Shown here piece by piece: positions 26,424-35,864 of a stretch of 64,000 bases of DNA. A program made the position numbers and the translations under genes. This DNA comes from Pedobacter mendelii (GTDB lineage: Bacteria; Bacteroidota; Bacteroidia; Sphingobacteriales; Sphingobacteriaceae), in contig NZ_BMDJ01000009.1 in the NCBI RefSeq assembly GCF_014635725.1, positions 1 through 64,000 on the forward strand, read 5' to 3'. The number at the start of each line of letters is the position of its first letter. Position 1 is the first letter of the stretch. Below the pieces are notes generated by a model. That model saw only the letters and a list, made by a program, of their open reading frames with translations. It searched no databases and was not told the DNA's origin.

Positions 26424-28841
26424 TTATTTTTTCGGTGGTGGCGGAATATTGTTTCTAGCTACTTTTGTAAAGCGATAATTGAGGCTTAAAATAAAGTTCT
26501 GGGTATTGTTGGTTGAAAAATTATTTGAACGAAAGTTTTCGCCTTCGCTATAAAATGTATTGTTTCTGTTGCCCAAAACATCATTAATACTAAGTCTTAA
26601 ATTAAGTTTATTATTGAGGAAGGTTTTTCTGGCTGAAAGATTTGATGTAATATTGCCCTTACTTCTTCCTTGTGCATTCGCATTGTTGGCATAATTTAAG
26701 TTCGATTCTACAGCTGTTTTAAATGGCAATTGCATGGAGAAACCAAAATTAGCTCTGAAACTTAAACCATCCCGGTTTAGCGAACTATTCAAATTAGAAG
26801 TGTATTTATTTTGAATTACACTAAAGTTTCCATTCGTTGATATTTTATCTGTTGGTCTGTAATTTCCAATCAGCATAAAAGCTAATGAATTATTCGTGCC
26901 AATATTATCAAATGTACTTTCAGATCTTGCATTATTCGTTCCAGGGATTAAAGTTACGGTTCGGTAACGCTCTATAACACCTTGACTTGTTGAATAAGAT
27001 AACCTAGGCGTAAAAGACCATTGCTGGCCAAAAGCACCAAAGCTAATATCTATTTGATGTGTGTATGATGGCAATAAGTTTGGATTACCGTAAGAAATAT
27101 TAAGTGTATCTACATTATTAATTTGTGGATTTAAGTTGTTTTCCCTTGGTCTGTTAACCCTAATGCTGTAGCTCGCTCCAAAATTGTATCGTTTCCTGAA
27201 AAACTTGTTAACTGAAATATTCGGGAATAAACTCCAATAGGGTTTTAAATCATAGTTGCCACCATTAGAAAGATCGAATTTTACATCGGTAATTTCAGTT
27301 CTTAAACCTGTTCTTATTCCCCAGCCATTATTTCGATAATTGTATGATGCATAACCTGCAAAAATATTTTCGTTGTAATAAAATTGATTGGTGAGCTTAC
27401 TATTTAAGAGATATTGCAGCGTCGAAAAATCGTAATTCTGAACCATTTGGTCGTTATCATTTTTGCGGAAATTAAAAGCCAAACCAAGTTCTACTCGATC
27501 GCGTTTTTTGAAAACAGGTTTATCGTAATCCAGGTTAAAATTTATACCCTCGTTACCATTATTGTTATTGTTTTTTTGCAGGGTTTGTGGCGATGAAGTA
27601 ACAGGCATATAAGTTGTGTTATAAGCCCGTTCATCATAGCTTTTATTGGTGTTAAAGGTTAATCCTACAGATAGCTTTCCACCACTTGTATCAGTTTGTA
27701 AATTGTAATCGGCATTAATTACAAAATTTCTGCTTTTTCCATTTCCGGTATTTAGTTGGTTTCTTAATCTGCTTTCAAGCAAATCTTCTCCCAGGTAATG
27801 TAATTCATTTACTGAATAATTATCGCTGAGGTTATTGTTGTAATTTGCCGAAAGGCGAAGTTGTTGTTTAGGCGTAATATCCCAATCCAAACCTGCTCTA
27901 TAATTGCCTCCGTTATTTTTGTTCTTATAGTTTCCGAATTGGTCGTAATAAAAAGTAGTATCAGGGAAAAAGTTTTCGCGATAGTTATGACTTTCTCCTT
28001 TGTTGATGTTATAACGGTAAGAACCGCTTGCATTTAGTGAATAGGTTTTTGCTTTGTATGATGCATTGGCATTCGTATTTACGTTGCCTTGCAAGCCTGC
28101 AGAAATACCTGCATTTCCGTTAAATCCAATTTTAAAACCTTTTTTTAAAACAATATTGATAATACCTTCGCCATCTCCGCTGTATTTTGCAGGTGGATTG
28201 GTAAGCACTTCTATTTTATCAATTGCATCTGATGGAAGCACGTTTAACAAATCTGCGATATTCGATGACATGTAATCAGATGGTTTTCCATCGATAAATA
28301 TTCGGGTACTTTTTTTACCAGCAATAGTTGCGTTTCCGTCAATATCTACCTGAACCATTGGAACATTTTTTAATATGTCATTTGCCGTGCTACCTTCTGC
28401 TAAAAGTGAAGAACCCACATTAAAAGTTACGCCATCTGCACCAAACTCTATTGCTGGTTTTTTAACGGTAATAGTTACCTCTTGTAAAGCATTTTGTTCA
28501 GAACTCAATTTTAATGAGCCAAGATTTTTATCGAAATCTTTTTCCGTAATCACGATTCCATTTACAATTAGGGCAGCGTAACCTACATAGCTAATCTTAA
28601 TTTTGTAATTGCCCGCCTTTAAATTTTTGATGATAAAGAAACCATTTTCATCTGTAGCCGATGTGCTGATGGCTTGCTCAGAAGTATCGAGGTAAACTGA
28701 AACAATGGCAGAAGGAATAGAAAGCCCACCAACCTCTTCCACAACCTTACCGCTAATATTTCCTTTATCTACAGCTAAAACGTTTAAGGCATTTAGCACA
28801 AAAAAAGAAGTTATTAAAAAGATTAGTAAATGTTTTTTCAA
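26424..28841 (-). CDS. TonB-dependent outer-membrane receptor (second of pair)
   Basis: This 805-residue protein has a signal peptide (to about residue 23), a carboxypeptidase-like regulatory domain (about 28-112, 'GNISGKVVEE...ATDENGFFIIKNLKAGNY'), a plug domain (about 125-235, with 'TRIFIDGKPSDYM' and 'IDKIEVLTNPPAKYSGDGEG') and a beta-barrel with many alternating strands, ending 'LSLNYRF' plus a short tail. It belongs to the OMP_b-brl_3-like receptors. Ligand is unknown. It parallels the receptor immediately upstream, from which a terminator separates it. Confidence 0.88.
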   Translation of the reverse strand: MKKHLLIFLITSFFVLNALNVLAVDKGNISGKVVEEVGGLSIPSAIVSVYLDTSEQAISTSATDENGFFIIKNLKAGNYKIKISYVGYAALIVNGIVITEKDFDKNLGSLKLSSEQNALQEVTITVKKPAIEFGADGVTFNVGSSLLAEGSTANDILKNVPMVQVDIDGNATIAGKKSTRIFIDGKPSDYMSSNIADLLNVLPSDAIDKIEVLTNPPAKYSGDGEGIINIVLKKGFKIGFNGNAGISAGLQGNVNTNANASYKAKTYSLNASGSYRYNINKGESHNYRENFFPDTTFYYDQFGNYKNKNNGGNYRAGLDWDITPKQQLRLSANYNNNLSDNYSVNELHYLGEDLLESRLRNQLNTGNGKSRNFVINADYNLQTDTSGGKLSVGLTFNTNKSYDERAYNTTYMPVTSSPQTLQKNNNNNGNEGINFNLDYDKPVFKKRDRVELGLAFNFRKNDNDQMVQNYDFSTLQYLLNSKLTNQFYYNENIFAGYASYNYRNNGWGIRTGLRTEITDVKFDLSNGGNYDLKPYWSLFPNISVNKFFRKRYNFGASYSIRVNRPRENNLNPQINNVDTLNISYGNPNLLPSYTHQIDISFGAFGQQWSFTPRLSYSTSQGVIERYRTVTLIPGTNNARSESTFDNIGTNNSLAFMLIGNYRPTDKISTNGNFSVIQNKYTSNLNSSLNRDGLSFRANFGFSMQLPFKTAVESNLNYANNANAQGRSKGNITSNLSARKTFLNNKLNLRLSINDVLGNRNNTFYSEGENFRSNNFSTNNTQNFILSLNYRFTKVARNNIPPPPKK

Positions 28842-28864
28842 AGGCTTAGATTTTTTAAAAAAAA

Positions 28865-28890
28865 GGCATTTTGAAAATATTCAAAATGCC
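28865..28890 (-). terminator. Terminator between the two receptor genes
   Basis: A perfect 11-bp stem (GGCATTTTGAA 28865-28875, complement 28880-28890) with a 4-base loop and a T run on the minus strand follows the upstream receptor gene. Confidence 0.85.
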
Positions 28891-28904
28891 TTTATAGTTT
28901 TATT

Positions 28905-31394
28905 TTAGAACGAGCCTTCATCAGGTCTGTTTTCCTGCTGATCCTCTTTCTTAGGTTTTTTAGTATTGTTAAATAAAGTTTTTCCAAAACGATATGAGAA
29001 CGTTAAATTCCCCATTGTGCCTTGCATTCTGCGTTCGAAATCAACAATTGTAGATGCGTCTTCAGTTGTCATGCTCCATCTTCGGGTATTAAATACATCT
29101 CTAACATTGAAACTAAGTGAAGCTTTTTTGTTAGGGAAATCGTATTTCGCACCACCATCTATTCCGTACATCGCATTCCGTTTTCCTTGAGCCATTACTT
29201 CAGCCGCACGGTAATCGCCACGTACCTGTACCGATAAATTTTTAACTACTGTTAGGTTTCCTGTTAAATTTGCATTCCAGCTAAATCCACTCGTAGTGGC
29301 AATATTAAAACGATCGTCACCAAAAAACTTACTTTGGTATAAGTTTACATTTGTTGTAAAATTTAATGCTTTAATCAAATCAAAACGGCCAATTAATTCT
29401 AAACCACTGTTAATTTGACGTGATAAATTTTGTGGTGTTGAGGTAATGATTCCGTTAACAGGTGTGCTTCTTATCCTTTGAATCACATCATTAGTTTGAC
29501 GGTAGTATAAACTAGAGGTTAAAGTTACCTTTTTAAAATATTTGCTATAACCCAATTCAAATGAATGTACATCTTCGGGTAATAAATTAGGGTTACCACC
29601 TCGGTAGTTTAAAGGATCTGAAACATCTAAGAATGGATTTGTATCCCATGGTCTTGGACGATTAACACGACGTGTATAGCTTAACTGAACGGTATTATCA
29701 CCACTAAGTTTCTGTGTTAAAAACACACTTGGATATAATCTTTTGTAATGAATATTTCCTGCACTAGAAGTTAATACATTATTCGTGTAGCCGTCTAAAT
29801 GAGTATCTAAGCGTGCGTCTTCAGCTCTCAAGCCCAACTGGTAGCCAAAATCTTTAATCTGATTTTGGTAATTTAAATAAATGGCATGAACCTGATCTTT
29901 ACTATCAAAATTATTAATCAGTTTGTTATTTTGAATATAAACATCTGTTGCGGTTAAAATTGAATCTGCGTATTGGCCATTATCGCCTAAACGAATCTGA
30001 CTACGATAACCGGCTTCAATTTTTCCTGCTTTTCCAACGGGCAGGCTGTAGTCTGCCTGTATATTATAATTTGTATTGTCACCCCTGTTAAATGTACGCT
30101 GCAAGCTTGGGTTTAAGTTTACCGCCGATCCATTTAGGTTAGTAATGGTCGTATTATAAGTTTGGTCGTTATCATTTGTTCCGTAAGAATAACCAAAATT
30201 AAACGTTAATTCCTCTTTCGGTTTTTTAAACTTCTGGTTATAATCAAGGTTCAAATCATAGCTGTTTCCAGTACCGGTTGTTGCATTATTTCTATTGCTC
30301 GTTAAAACCGGATTTAAAGAAGCACCCAATTGTCTGATACTGATAACTTCATTACGATCGTTTTCCCTGGCATTAAAACCTCCCGATAAACTAATTATGC
30401 TTTTAGGCGCTAAGTAATAATCTATACCGGCTTTAGCATTGTGGCCTTTATCTAGAGAACTAGAAGCCGTGTTTTGATTTGCAAAGAATGTAGAACTTGT
30501 TGAGTTTTTGTAGGTAATATCTTGGAAACCACCACCTATACGATTACCATAACGGTAGCTGTAATTTCCATAAACATTTACCTTGCTATTTTGGAAACTT
30601 AAATTAGTATTAGCATTATAATTGTCGCGATTACCAGCGGTTACAGCTGCAGAACCGTTAAAGCCTAGCTTTGTGTTTTTCTTTAACACAATGTTTATAA
30701 TACCCGACTGTCCTTCTGCATCATATTTAGCAGATGGATTGGTAATTACCTCAACACTTTCAATTGAACTTGCAGGAATTGATTGCAGAATTTGAGCAAC
30801 ATTTCCACCGGCAATTAATGACGGTTTACCATCAATTAAAACTTTTACACCAGTTGAACCACGCAAACTCACGTTTCCATCTATATCAGTTGATACTGAA
30901 GGAACGTTTTGCAATAAATCTCCGGCAGAGCCGCCTTCACTAACTAAACTTTGATCTACAGAAAAAACTTTTTTATCGATACCCATTTGTATCGCCGCTT
31001 TTTGTGCAGTTATGGTAACATCTTTAAGTACATTTCCTGCTGCGGTATTCATTTTAATTTCACCAAAGCTTAATGTGCCTGTTGTGGCAGTTATAGTTAC
31101 GTTATCTCTAACCATGGTTTGGTAACCAACAAAACTTATTTTAAATGTGAATGTTCCTGCAGGTAAATCGGCCATAACAAAAGCGCCATTAATATCTGTT
31201 TGTGCCACTTTAACATTTGCCTTTGTTTCCTTATTAATTAAAACAGCTGTTGCAAATGGTATTGTTTCCTGCGTTTTGGCATCTTTTAATACACCTGTGA
31301 TTTTGGCTTTACCACCAGTTTGAGCAAATAAACTAAAGGATAGGAAAAGTAAGAACGTAGTGATTTTTATTGTTTTTGATTGTAAAAGTCTCAT
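28905..31394 (-). CDS. TonB-dependent outer-membrane receptor (first of pair)
   Basis: This 829-residue protein has a signal peptide ending near 'LSFSLFAQ', a carboxypeptidase-like domain (about 30-115), a plug ('VKVLIDGKPSLIAGGNVAQI', 'IESVEVITNPSAKYDAEGQS') and a barrel with 'NPFLDVSDPLNYRGGNPNLLPE', a motif typical of this receptor group. The barrel is followed by a 25-residue charged tail ('KPKKEDQQENRPDEG'). It is similar in design to the receptor at 26424-28841, so the two look like divergent paralogues. The substrate is unknown. Confidence 0.88.
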   Translation of the reverse strand: MRLLQSKTIKITTFLLFLSFSLFAQTGGKAKITGVLKDAKTQETIPFATAVLINKETKANVKVAQTDINGAFVMADLPAGTFTFKISFVGYQTMVRDNVTITATTGTLSFGEIKMNTAAGNVLKDVTITAQKAAIQMGIDKKVFSVDQSLVSEGGSAGDLLQNVPSVSTDIDGNVSLRGSTGVKVLIDGKPSLIAGGNVAQILQSIPASSIESVEVITNPSAKYDAEGQSGIINIVLKKNTKLGFNGSAAVTAGNRDNYNANTNLSFQNSKVNVYGNYSYRYGNRIGGGFQDITYKNSTSSTFFANQNTASSSLDKGHNAKAGIDYYLAPKSIISLSGGFNARENDRNEVISIRQLGASLNPVLTSNRNNATTGTGNSYDLNLDYNQKFKKPKEELTFNFGYSYGTNDNDQTYNTTITNLNGSAVNLNPSLQRTFNRGDNTNYNIQADYSLPVGKAGKIEAGYRSQIRLGDNGQYADSILTATDVYIQNNKLINNFDSKDQVHAIYLNYQNQIKDFGYQLGLRAEDARLDTHLDGYTNNVLTSSAGNIHYKRLYPSVFLTQKLSGDNTVQLSYTRRVNRPRPWDTNPFLDVSDPLNYRGGNPNLLPEDVHSFELGYSKYFKKVTLTSSLYYRQTNDVIQRIRSTPVNGIITSTPQNLSRQINSGLELIGRFDLIKALNFTTNVNLYQSKFFGDDRFNIATTSGFSWNANLTGNLTVVKNLSVQVRGDYRAAEVMAQGKRNAMYGIDGGAKYDFPNKKASLSFNVRDVFNTRRWSMTTEDASTIVDFERRMQGTMGNLTFSYRFGKTLFNNTKKPKKEDQQENRPDEGSF

Positions 31395-31576
31395 TAAATT
31401 TTAAAAGTTTTATTAGTTTTCGTAAAGAGTGACAAAGAAACGGCACGGAAGTTTAAAATAAGTGCCGTAACTATTTTATTACAGCCGTTTTACAGTAATA
31501 TTTTTGTTGGTATTCCCCATCATTTTTAGTTGCTTTAGATTAATGATTTTTGCGCCACAATCAAACATTATTACAA

Positions 31577-31604
31577 TTGATAAATTATGAAAATGTTACT
31601 TTTG
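31577..31604 (+). promoter_or_regulatory. Promoter of the 2-hydroxyacid dehydrogenase gene
   Basis: TTG (31577-31579), 17 bases, then TACTTTTG (31597-31604) fit a Bacteroidota promoter; the ATG lies 7 bases after the -7 element, so the leader would be nearly absent. Confidence 0.4.
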
Positions 31605-31611
31605 CTTTACC

Positions 31612-32541
31612 ATGAGTAAAAGAATATTAATTGTTGATGATTTGCATCCTGCCTTTAAAGAAGAAGCCACTAAACTAGGTTACGAAGTAGACGATGAGCC
31701 GAAAATTACCCGTCAGGAAACTTTAAGCAGAATTGCAGATTATGAAGGTATTGCCGTTAGAACTAAATTCAGGATTGATGCCGAAATTTTCGACGCTGCA
31801 CCAAATTTAAAGTTTGTTGCCCGTGCAGGTGCAGGTTTGGATAATATCGACGAAAAAATTGCTTTTGAGCGAAATATTCTACTGATAAATGCGCCAGAAG
31901 GCAATTGCGATGCCGTTGGTGAACATGCAATGGGTTTGCTTTTGTCGTTGATGAATAATTTCCGCAGTGCGGATATGGAAATTAGAAATGGTATTTGGGA
32001 TAGAGAAGGCAGCCGTGGTTACGAATTAAAAGGTAAAAAAGTTGGTATTGTTGGTTACGGTTTTATGGGACAAAGTTTCGCCAAAAAACTGGCAGGTTTT
32101 GAGGTTGATGTAATGGCTTATGATAAATATAAAACCGGTTTTAGTGATGCCTTTGCACGCGAGGTGAGCATGGAAGAAATAGTTAAACATAGCGATGTTT
32201 TAAGTTTACATATTCCTTTAACTACAGAAACCAGGCAAATGATTGATGATGAATATTTCTTTCACTTTAAAAAACCAATATTCTTTATTAACACCGCCAG
32301 GGGCGAAATTGTGAATACAAAGGCAGTGCTGAACAATTTAAAATCGGGCAAAATTTTAGGCGCAGGCTTAGATGTTCTGGAAACTGAAAAATTCCCTGCT
32401 TTAAGTGAACAAACCTGGTATAATGATTTGATAACAAATGATAAGGTTATCTTGACACCGCATGTTGGCGGCTGGACATTTGATTCTTACCGCAAAATAT
32501 CGGAGGTGTTGGCAGGTAAGTTGGGCAACTTACCTGAATAA
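31612..32541 (+). CDS. D-2-hydroxyacid dehydrogenase, phosphoglycerate dehydrogenase-like
   Basis: This 309-residue enzyme has the D-isomer 2-hydroxyacid dehydrogenase layout. An N-terminal catalytic half contains 'VARAGAGLDNID', the Rossmann motif 'VGIVGYGFMGQSFAKKL' (about residues 141-157) follows, then 'FINTARGEIVNT' with catalytic Arg and 'LTPHVGGWT' with catalytic His (about 280). It lacks the C-terminal ACT domain of long SerA, so it is the short type. Substrate could be 3-phosphoglycerate or another hydroxyacid. It is single-gene; the 21-bp repeat tract begins 39 bases after its stop. Confidence 0.85.
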   Translation: MSKRILIVDDLHPAFKEEATKLGYEVDDEPKITRQETLSRIADYEGIAVRTKFRIDAEIFDAAPNLKFVARAGAGLDNIDEKIAFERNILLINAPEGNCDAVGEHAMGLLLSLMNNFRSADMEIRNGIWDREGSRGYELKGKKVGIVGYGFMGQSFAKKLAGFEVDVMAYDKYKTGFSDAFAREVSMEEIVKHSDVLSLHIPLTTETRQMIDDEYFFHFKKPIFFINTARGEIVNTKAVLNNLKSGKILGAGLDVLETEKFPALSEQTWYNDLITNDKVILTPHVGGWTFDSYRKISEVLAGKLGNLPE

Positions 32542-32580
32542 AATACGGCGCTAAATGCGCTGTATAAATGTTGCAGTTAG

Positions 32581-32853
32581 CAGTTTTAAACTTTCAGTTG
32601 ACGATTTTATACTTTCAGTTCGTAATTCTGAACTTGCAGTAAGCAGTTTTGAATTTGCAGTTAATAGTTCTATACTTGCAGTTGACATTTTTAAGTTTGC
32701 AGTGAACGGTTTGATACTTGCAGTTATTAGTTTTAAACTTTCAGTAAGTAGTTTTGAACTTTCAGTAAGTAGTTTTTAATTTGCAGTAGGCAATATTAAA
32801 CTTTCAGTAAGTAGTTTTGAAATTGCTGTAAATAGTTTTAAACTTTCAGATAC
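32581..32853. repeat. 21-bp tandem repeat, 13 copies
   Basis: Thirteen consecutive units of exactly 21 bases occur without indels, consensus near TAGTTTTGAACTTTCAGTAAG. The best units (32728-32769) differ at one position; others are diverged at up to about six. A further partial unit precedes it. One plus-strand frame reads heptads such as SFELSVS, but it is broken by a stop in unit 10. Unit 13 overlaps the stop of the GNAT gene. Confidence 0.92.
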
Positions 32854-33317
32854 GGCGGCCTTCTTTCCAGATAATTTTTACAGCCGACATTTTTTCGTTT
32901 TCCAACCTCATTTCAGGGTAAACCATGAAGCCATTTTTTAAGTAAAAGTTTAAGGGCGATTTATAGATTTCGCCGTTTTGCTTTATGGCTTCTTCTTTAT
33001 CGATAACCCAGGCATTTAAAACGGTTTCATTTTCTTTTAGTGCACTTAATAGCGCTGTTCCTTTCCCCATTCCGTGGATTTTTTCATCCAAAAAATCTGG
33101 CAAACCATTTTTCGTTATCTCTGATAAATTTGCAAGCCCAAGCCAATATTTCGCCGTTTTCATTTTCGAGTAAATAATGGATCGGTTGTGCTAAAGTTGC
33201 CAGGTAATCGTCAAAACCTTTTGTATCAGAAAAGTTTAATGATTTTGGATATTCATTATTCCAGATGGCGGAGATTTGTGTTTTTTCGGTGGGCGTGAGG
33301 GAGGGAGTGTGGAGCAT
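32846..33317 (-). pseudogene. GNAT acetyltransferase, frameshifted
   Basis: Two overlapping minus-strand frames together make one GNAT protein. The first (from ATG 33317) covers 'MLHTPSLTPTEKTQISAIWN' through 'EILAWACKFIRDNEKWFARF' and stops at 33084. The second continues 'LDEKIHGMGKGTALLSALKE', which includes the acetyl-CoA pyrophosphate loop (GMGKGTA), and ends 'IIWKEGRRI'. The break falls at a run of six A at 33090-33095 (plus strand); five would restore the frame. This is either a true slippage mutation or a sequencing error. The intact protein would be about 157 residues. It lies downstream of the DUF488 pair. Confidence 0.8.
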
Positions 33318-33398
33318 TGAGCAATAATTTTGAGACACAATGCTAATACATTGAGACTTGTGTAATTTGTTGTATTGGAATGGCTCCTTGGATACATT

Positions 33399-34223
33399 TC
33401 AGAATAAAGATGTCTGAATAATTTTTTTAGGGTGAAATGTTCCAATGATTACAAAAGGATTTGGCGCAATTAGGTGAAACTCCCTAGTTGTTCCCAAAAA
33501 CAAATAAAGGTCTTTCATTTTAGCAAAATCGTCAAAGTATTTCTTTTTAACATCTTCGCACGCTCTAGCTTCAATACCCTTTTGTCTTTTTAAACAATTC
33601 CAATACAGTTGACCAATTTCCCAATCTTCTATCATCATTGTTCTTTCGATACCGTCATCACTTGTAAACTTATAAGAAAACTTATAAGGAAGTTTTGGAA
33701 CAACTTCAAATGGGTTTTCTGAATTTTGGAAAAGGTTAGTTTGTTGGGCTCTAGCTTTGAGTGCATCAAGTTTTTTCTTGTCCCATTCTCTATCAACCTT
33801 TTCTATTTTGAAATCTAAAATTTCTTTTGGCTTAAAAACCGAAAGGGAAGTATATTTTGTTGTATCCTTTGCCTGAGAAATAAGTTCGGTCATATTGGTG
33901 TGAACATTTTTAAGAACAACTTTTCTTCTATTATCCCATGAACCACCATCAGCCTTTATTTCATCAATTTTTTTAAAATTATTTTCAATTGATTTTGGTT
34001 TATGGCTTTCTAAACGAAAGTCTGAACTATTCTTTTCAAGGTCAACTTCAATCCAATCATATTTGCTGTATTGCTTATCGTATTCAAGTTTGCGAAATGG
34101 TATTGGGTAAATTCTTATCCAACTTCCATCTTCAAGAAATCCTGCTGTACATACAAGTTCGTCATACTTGCTTGAAAGCGTAGGATATGTTTTAACAGCA
34201 ATTAGAACTTTGGTCAACGCCAT
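33399..34223 (-). CDS. Unknown partner of the DUF488 protein
   Basis: This 274-residue cytosolic protein has no family I can name. It opens 'MALTKVLIAVKTYPTLSSKY' and has 'GSWIRIYPIPFRKLEYDKQY' and 'KYDWIEVDLE' in the first 65 residues, a pattern suggesting a small beta-barrel (PUA/ASCH-like) domain. A charged middle with 'DREWDKKKLDALKARAQQ' follows, then a C-terminal 'EDWEIGQLYWNCLKRQKG' and 'DLYLFLGTTREFH'. Its ATG begins in the base directly after the stop of the DUF488 gene, so the two are translationally coupled and probably act together. Confidence 0.7.
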   Translation of the reverse strand: MALTKVLIAVKTYPTLSSKYDELVCTAGFLEDGSWIRIYPIPFRKLEYDKQYSKYDWIEVDLEKNSSDFRLESHKPKSIENNFKKIDEIKADGGSWDNRRKVVLKNVHTNMTELISQAKDTTKYTSLSVFKPKEILDFKIEKVDREWDKKKLDALKARAQQTNLFQNSENPFEVVPKLPYKFSYKFTSDDGIERTMMIEDWEIGQLYWNCLKRQKGIEARACEDVKKKYFDDFAKMKDLYLFLGTTREFHLIAPNPFVIIGTFHPKKIIQTSLF

Positions 34224-35108
34224 TTAAATATGTTTTAATTCATAATTCCATTTAGGTAGTGCTATAATTGCTTCTGCAAGGTGTTTTCTATGGCATTGGC
34301 AAATATTCGCTTCAAAACAAGTTAATGCAATTCTTTTTCTATTTATTAATAGATTCAAGATTTGTTCTTGCTGGCTTGCTGTTTTCTTTAAGTTTTGCTT
34401 TTTATAAATATCAAAAAGATTGTCGTAATCTTTCTGTGTTTTTAGTTCCTTTCTTTGCTTCGATTGAATACCAACTTCTGGAATATGTAAATATTCAATG
34501 TTCAAGCTGGCGCAAAATGTTTTCAATTGATTTTTTGAAAAACCAAACTTCATACTTAAAGCATTGTTTCTAACATCCACTAAAACCTTCACATCATTTT
34601 TAATCAACCGATTTAAGTACACTTCCAAAGAAATTCCTTCATAACCAATTGTATAAAGGATCGTATTATTATTTATTGGTTTTGAATTTAAAACTTTATC
34701 ATATTGCTCATCATTTAAAATTTCCTTTGCCATAATACTATTGATTGCGTAATAATGATAATTCAAGTAAGTCAACTTCATTAAAGAAGTTGTTGATAAC
34801 TTACCATAAGTATTTTTAATATCGATTAAGATTTTTTTGTCCTTCTCATCAAGCACTTTTATGTAGTCAACAGAACCAATTTTTGTAAAACTCGATTTGT
34901 CTTCTGATAATTGATCATGTTTAACCATTGCTTTAAGGTCAGCATTGGCCGAAAACGAGTAGCAGCCATATTTATAGGGAACAAAATCATAATCAGGTTT
35001 TAATTGTCTTTTAGTAAACAAAAAAAGCAATTTTTGCAAGGAAATTTTTGGTAGATTGCCAGCAAATGCTTGCATCAATGCTAAAATAATTTTTCTTCTG
35101 TAAAACAT
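34224..35108 (-). CDS. DUF488 protein with extra N-terminal domain
   Basis: This 294-residue protein has two parts. Residues about 150-294 are a DUF488 domain: 'ILYTIGYEGISLEVYLNRLI', 'VLVDVRNNALSMKFGFSKNQL', 'IEYLHIPEVG', and the terminal 'IALTCFEANICQCHRKHLAE', which carries the family's conserved C-E-x(n)-C-H-R. Residues 1-130 ('ISLQKLLFLFTKRQ', 'FVPYKYGCYSFSANADLKAM') form a helical module resembling YwgA/SocA-like (DUF4065-type) domains; that comparison is by eye. The biochemical role of DUF488 is unsettled. It leads a two-gene unit with the gene at 33399-34223. Confidence 0.75.
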   Translation of the reverse strand: MFYRRKIILALMQAFAGNLPKISLQKLLFLFTKRQLKPDYDFVPYKYGCYSFSANADLKAMVKHDQLSEDKSSFTKIGSVDYIKVLDEKDKKILIDIKNTYGKLSTTSLMKLTYLNYHYYAINSIMAKEILNDEQYDKVLNSKPINNNTILYTIGYEGISLEVYLNRLIKNDVKVLVDVRNNALSMKFGFSKNQLKTFCASLNIEYLHIPEVGIQSKQRKELKTQKDYDNLFDIYKKQNLKKTASQQEQILNLLINRKRIALTCFEANICQCHRKHLAEAIIALPKWNYELKHI

Positions 35109-35377
35109 TTTATAAAGGTAAAGAAATACTAGATAGGGTTACATTGAAAGATGAACTTTCTTAGTCAAATTATGGCAGTCTTTAAGGATGTTGTAAAGTA
35201 TATCAAAGAAACCCTCTTGAGTTTCTATTTTGATTAATCATATTCTCTAAAAAATTTAAACCTTATTAACATTTATTTACAACATCAGTTAATTTCTCCC
35301 CAACCTTTCCTCAAAAAACCTGCCTCAAATCAATCTTAATTTCTTAAATTGGCAATACAATTCTAACTAATTATATC

Positions 35378-35854
35378 ATGCCGAAAGATCACCTATACAA
35401 AACCACTGTAACCTGGACGGGCAATAAAGGCTCGGGTACAATGGATTACCGCTCATACGATCGCGATTATTTAATTTCTGTAAAAGGTAAAGCCGATGTT
35501 TCAGGTTCATCAGATTCTGCTTTTTTAGGCGATAAATCTAAATACAATCCAGAAGATTTATTATTGTCGTCTATTTCGAGTTGCCACATGCTTTGGTATT
35601 TACATTTGTGTTCGAAAAACGAAATTGTGGTAATCGATTATAAAGATGAGGCCGTTGGTACAATGGAAGAATCGGCAGATGGAAGTGGTAAATTTAGAGA
35701 AGTAACTTTGCATCCGCAGGTTTTAATAGCTGATAAGGCACATTTTGAATTGGCAGAAACCTTGCATAAAGAGGCTAACAAAATGTGTTTCATCGCAAAT
35801 TCGCTTAATTTTCCTGTTAAGCACGAAGCAAGCTGTAAGGCAGAGAATGGGTAA
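35378..35854 (+). CDS. OsmC-family protein
   Basis: This 158-residue protein follows the OsmC/Ohr fold: an N-terminal beta sheet ('YKTTVTWTGNKGSGTMDYRS'), a 'NPEDLLLSSISSCHMLWYLHLC' central helix with the first active cysteine, and a C-terminal 'CFIANSLNFPVKHEASC'. The family reduces organic hydroperoxides using two cysteines. Here several cysteines are present and I cannot be sure which is the second. It is cytosolic and single-gene. Confidence 0.82.
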   Translation: MPKDHLYKTTVTWTGNKGSGTMDYRSYDRDYLISVKGKADVSGSSDSAFLGDKSKYNPEDLLLSSISSCHMLWYLHLCSKNEIVVIDYKDEAVGTMEESADGSGKFREVTLHPQVLIADKAHFELAETLHKEANKMCFIANSLNFPVKHEASCKAENG

Positions 35855-35864
35855 TATTTGGCAG

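Noticed and set aside
32555..32779. Plus-strand ORF of heptad repeats (SFELSVS-like) over the 21-bp tandem repeat
   Set aside because: The frame follows from the 21-base period (a multiple of 3), stops within unit 10, has no promoter or recognisable start context and the repeat continues past it.
32581..32853. CRISPR array
   Set aside because: Repeats are directly adjacent with no unique spacers, and no cas genes are present.
33236..33445. 69-codon minus-strand ORF between GNAT and the DUF488 partner
   Set aside because: Overlaps both neighbours in another frame and has no recognisable features.
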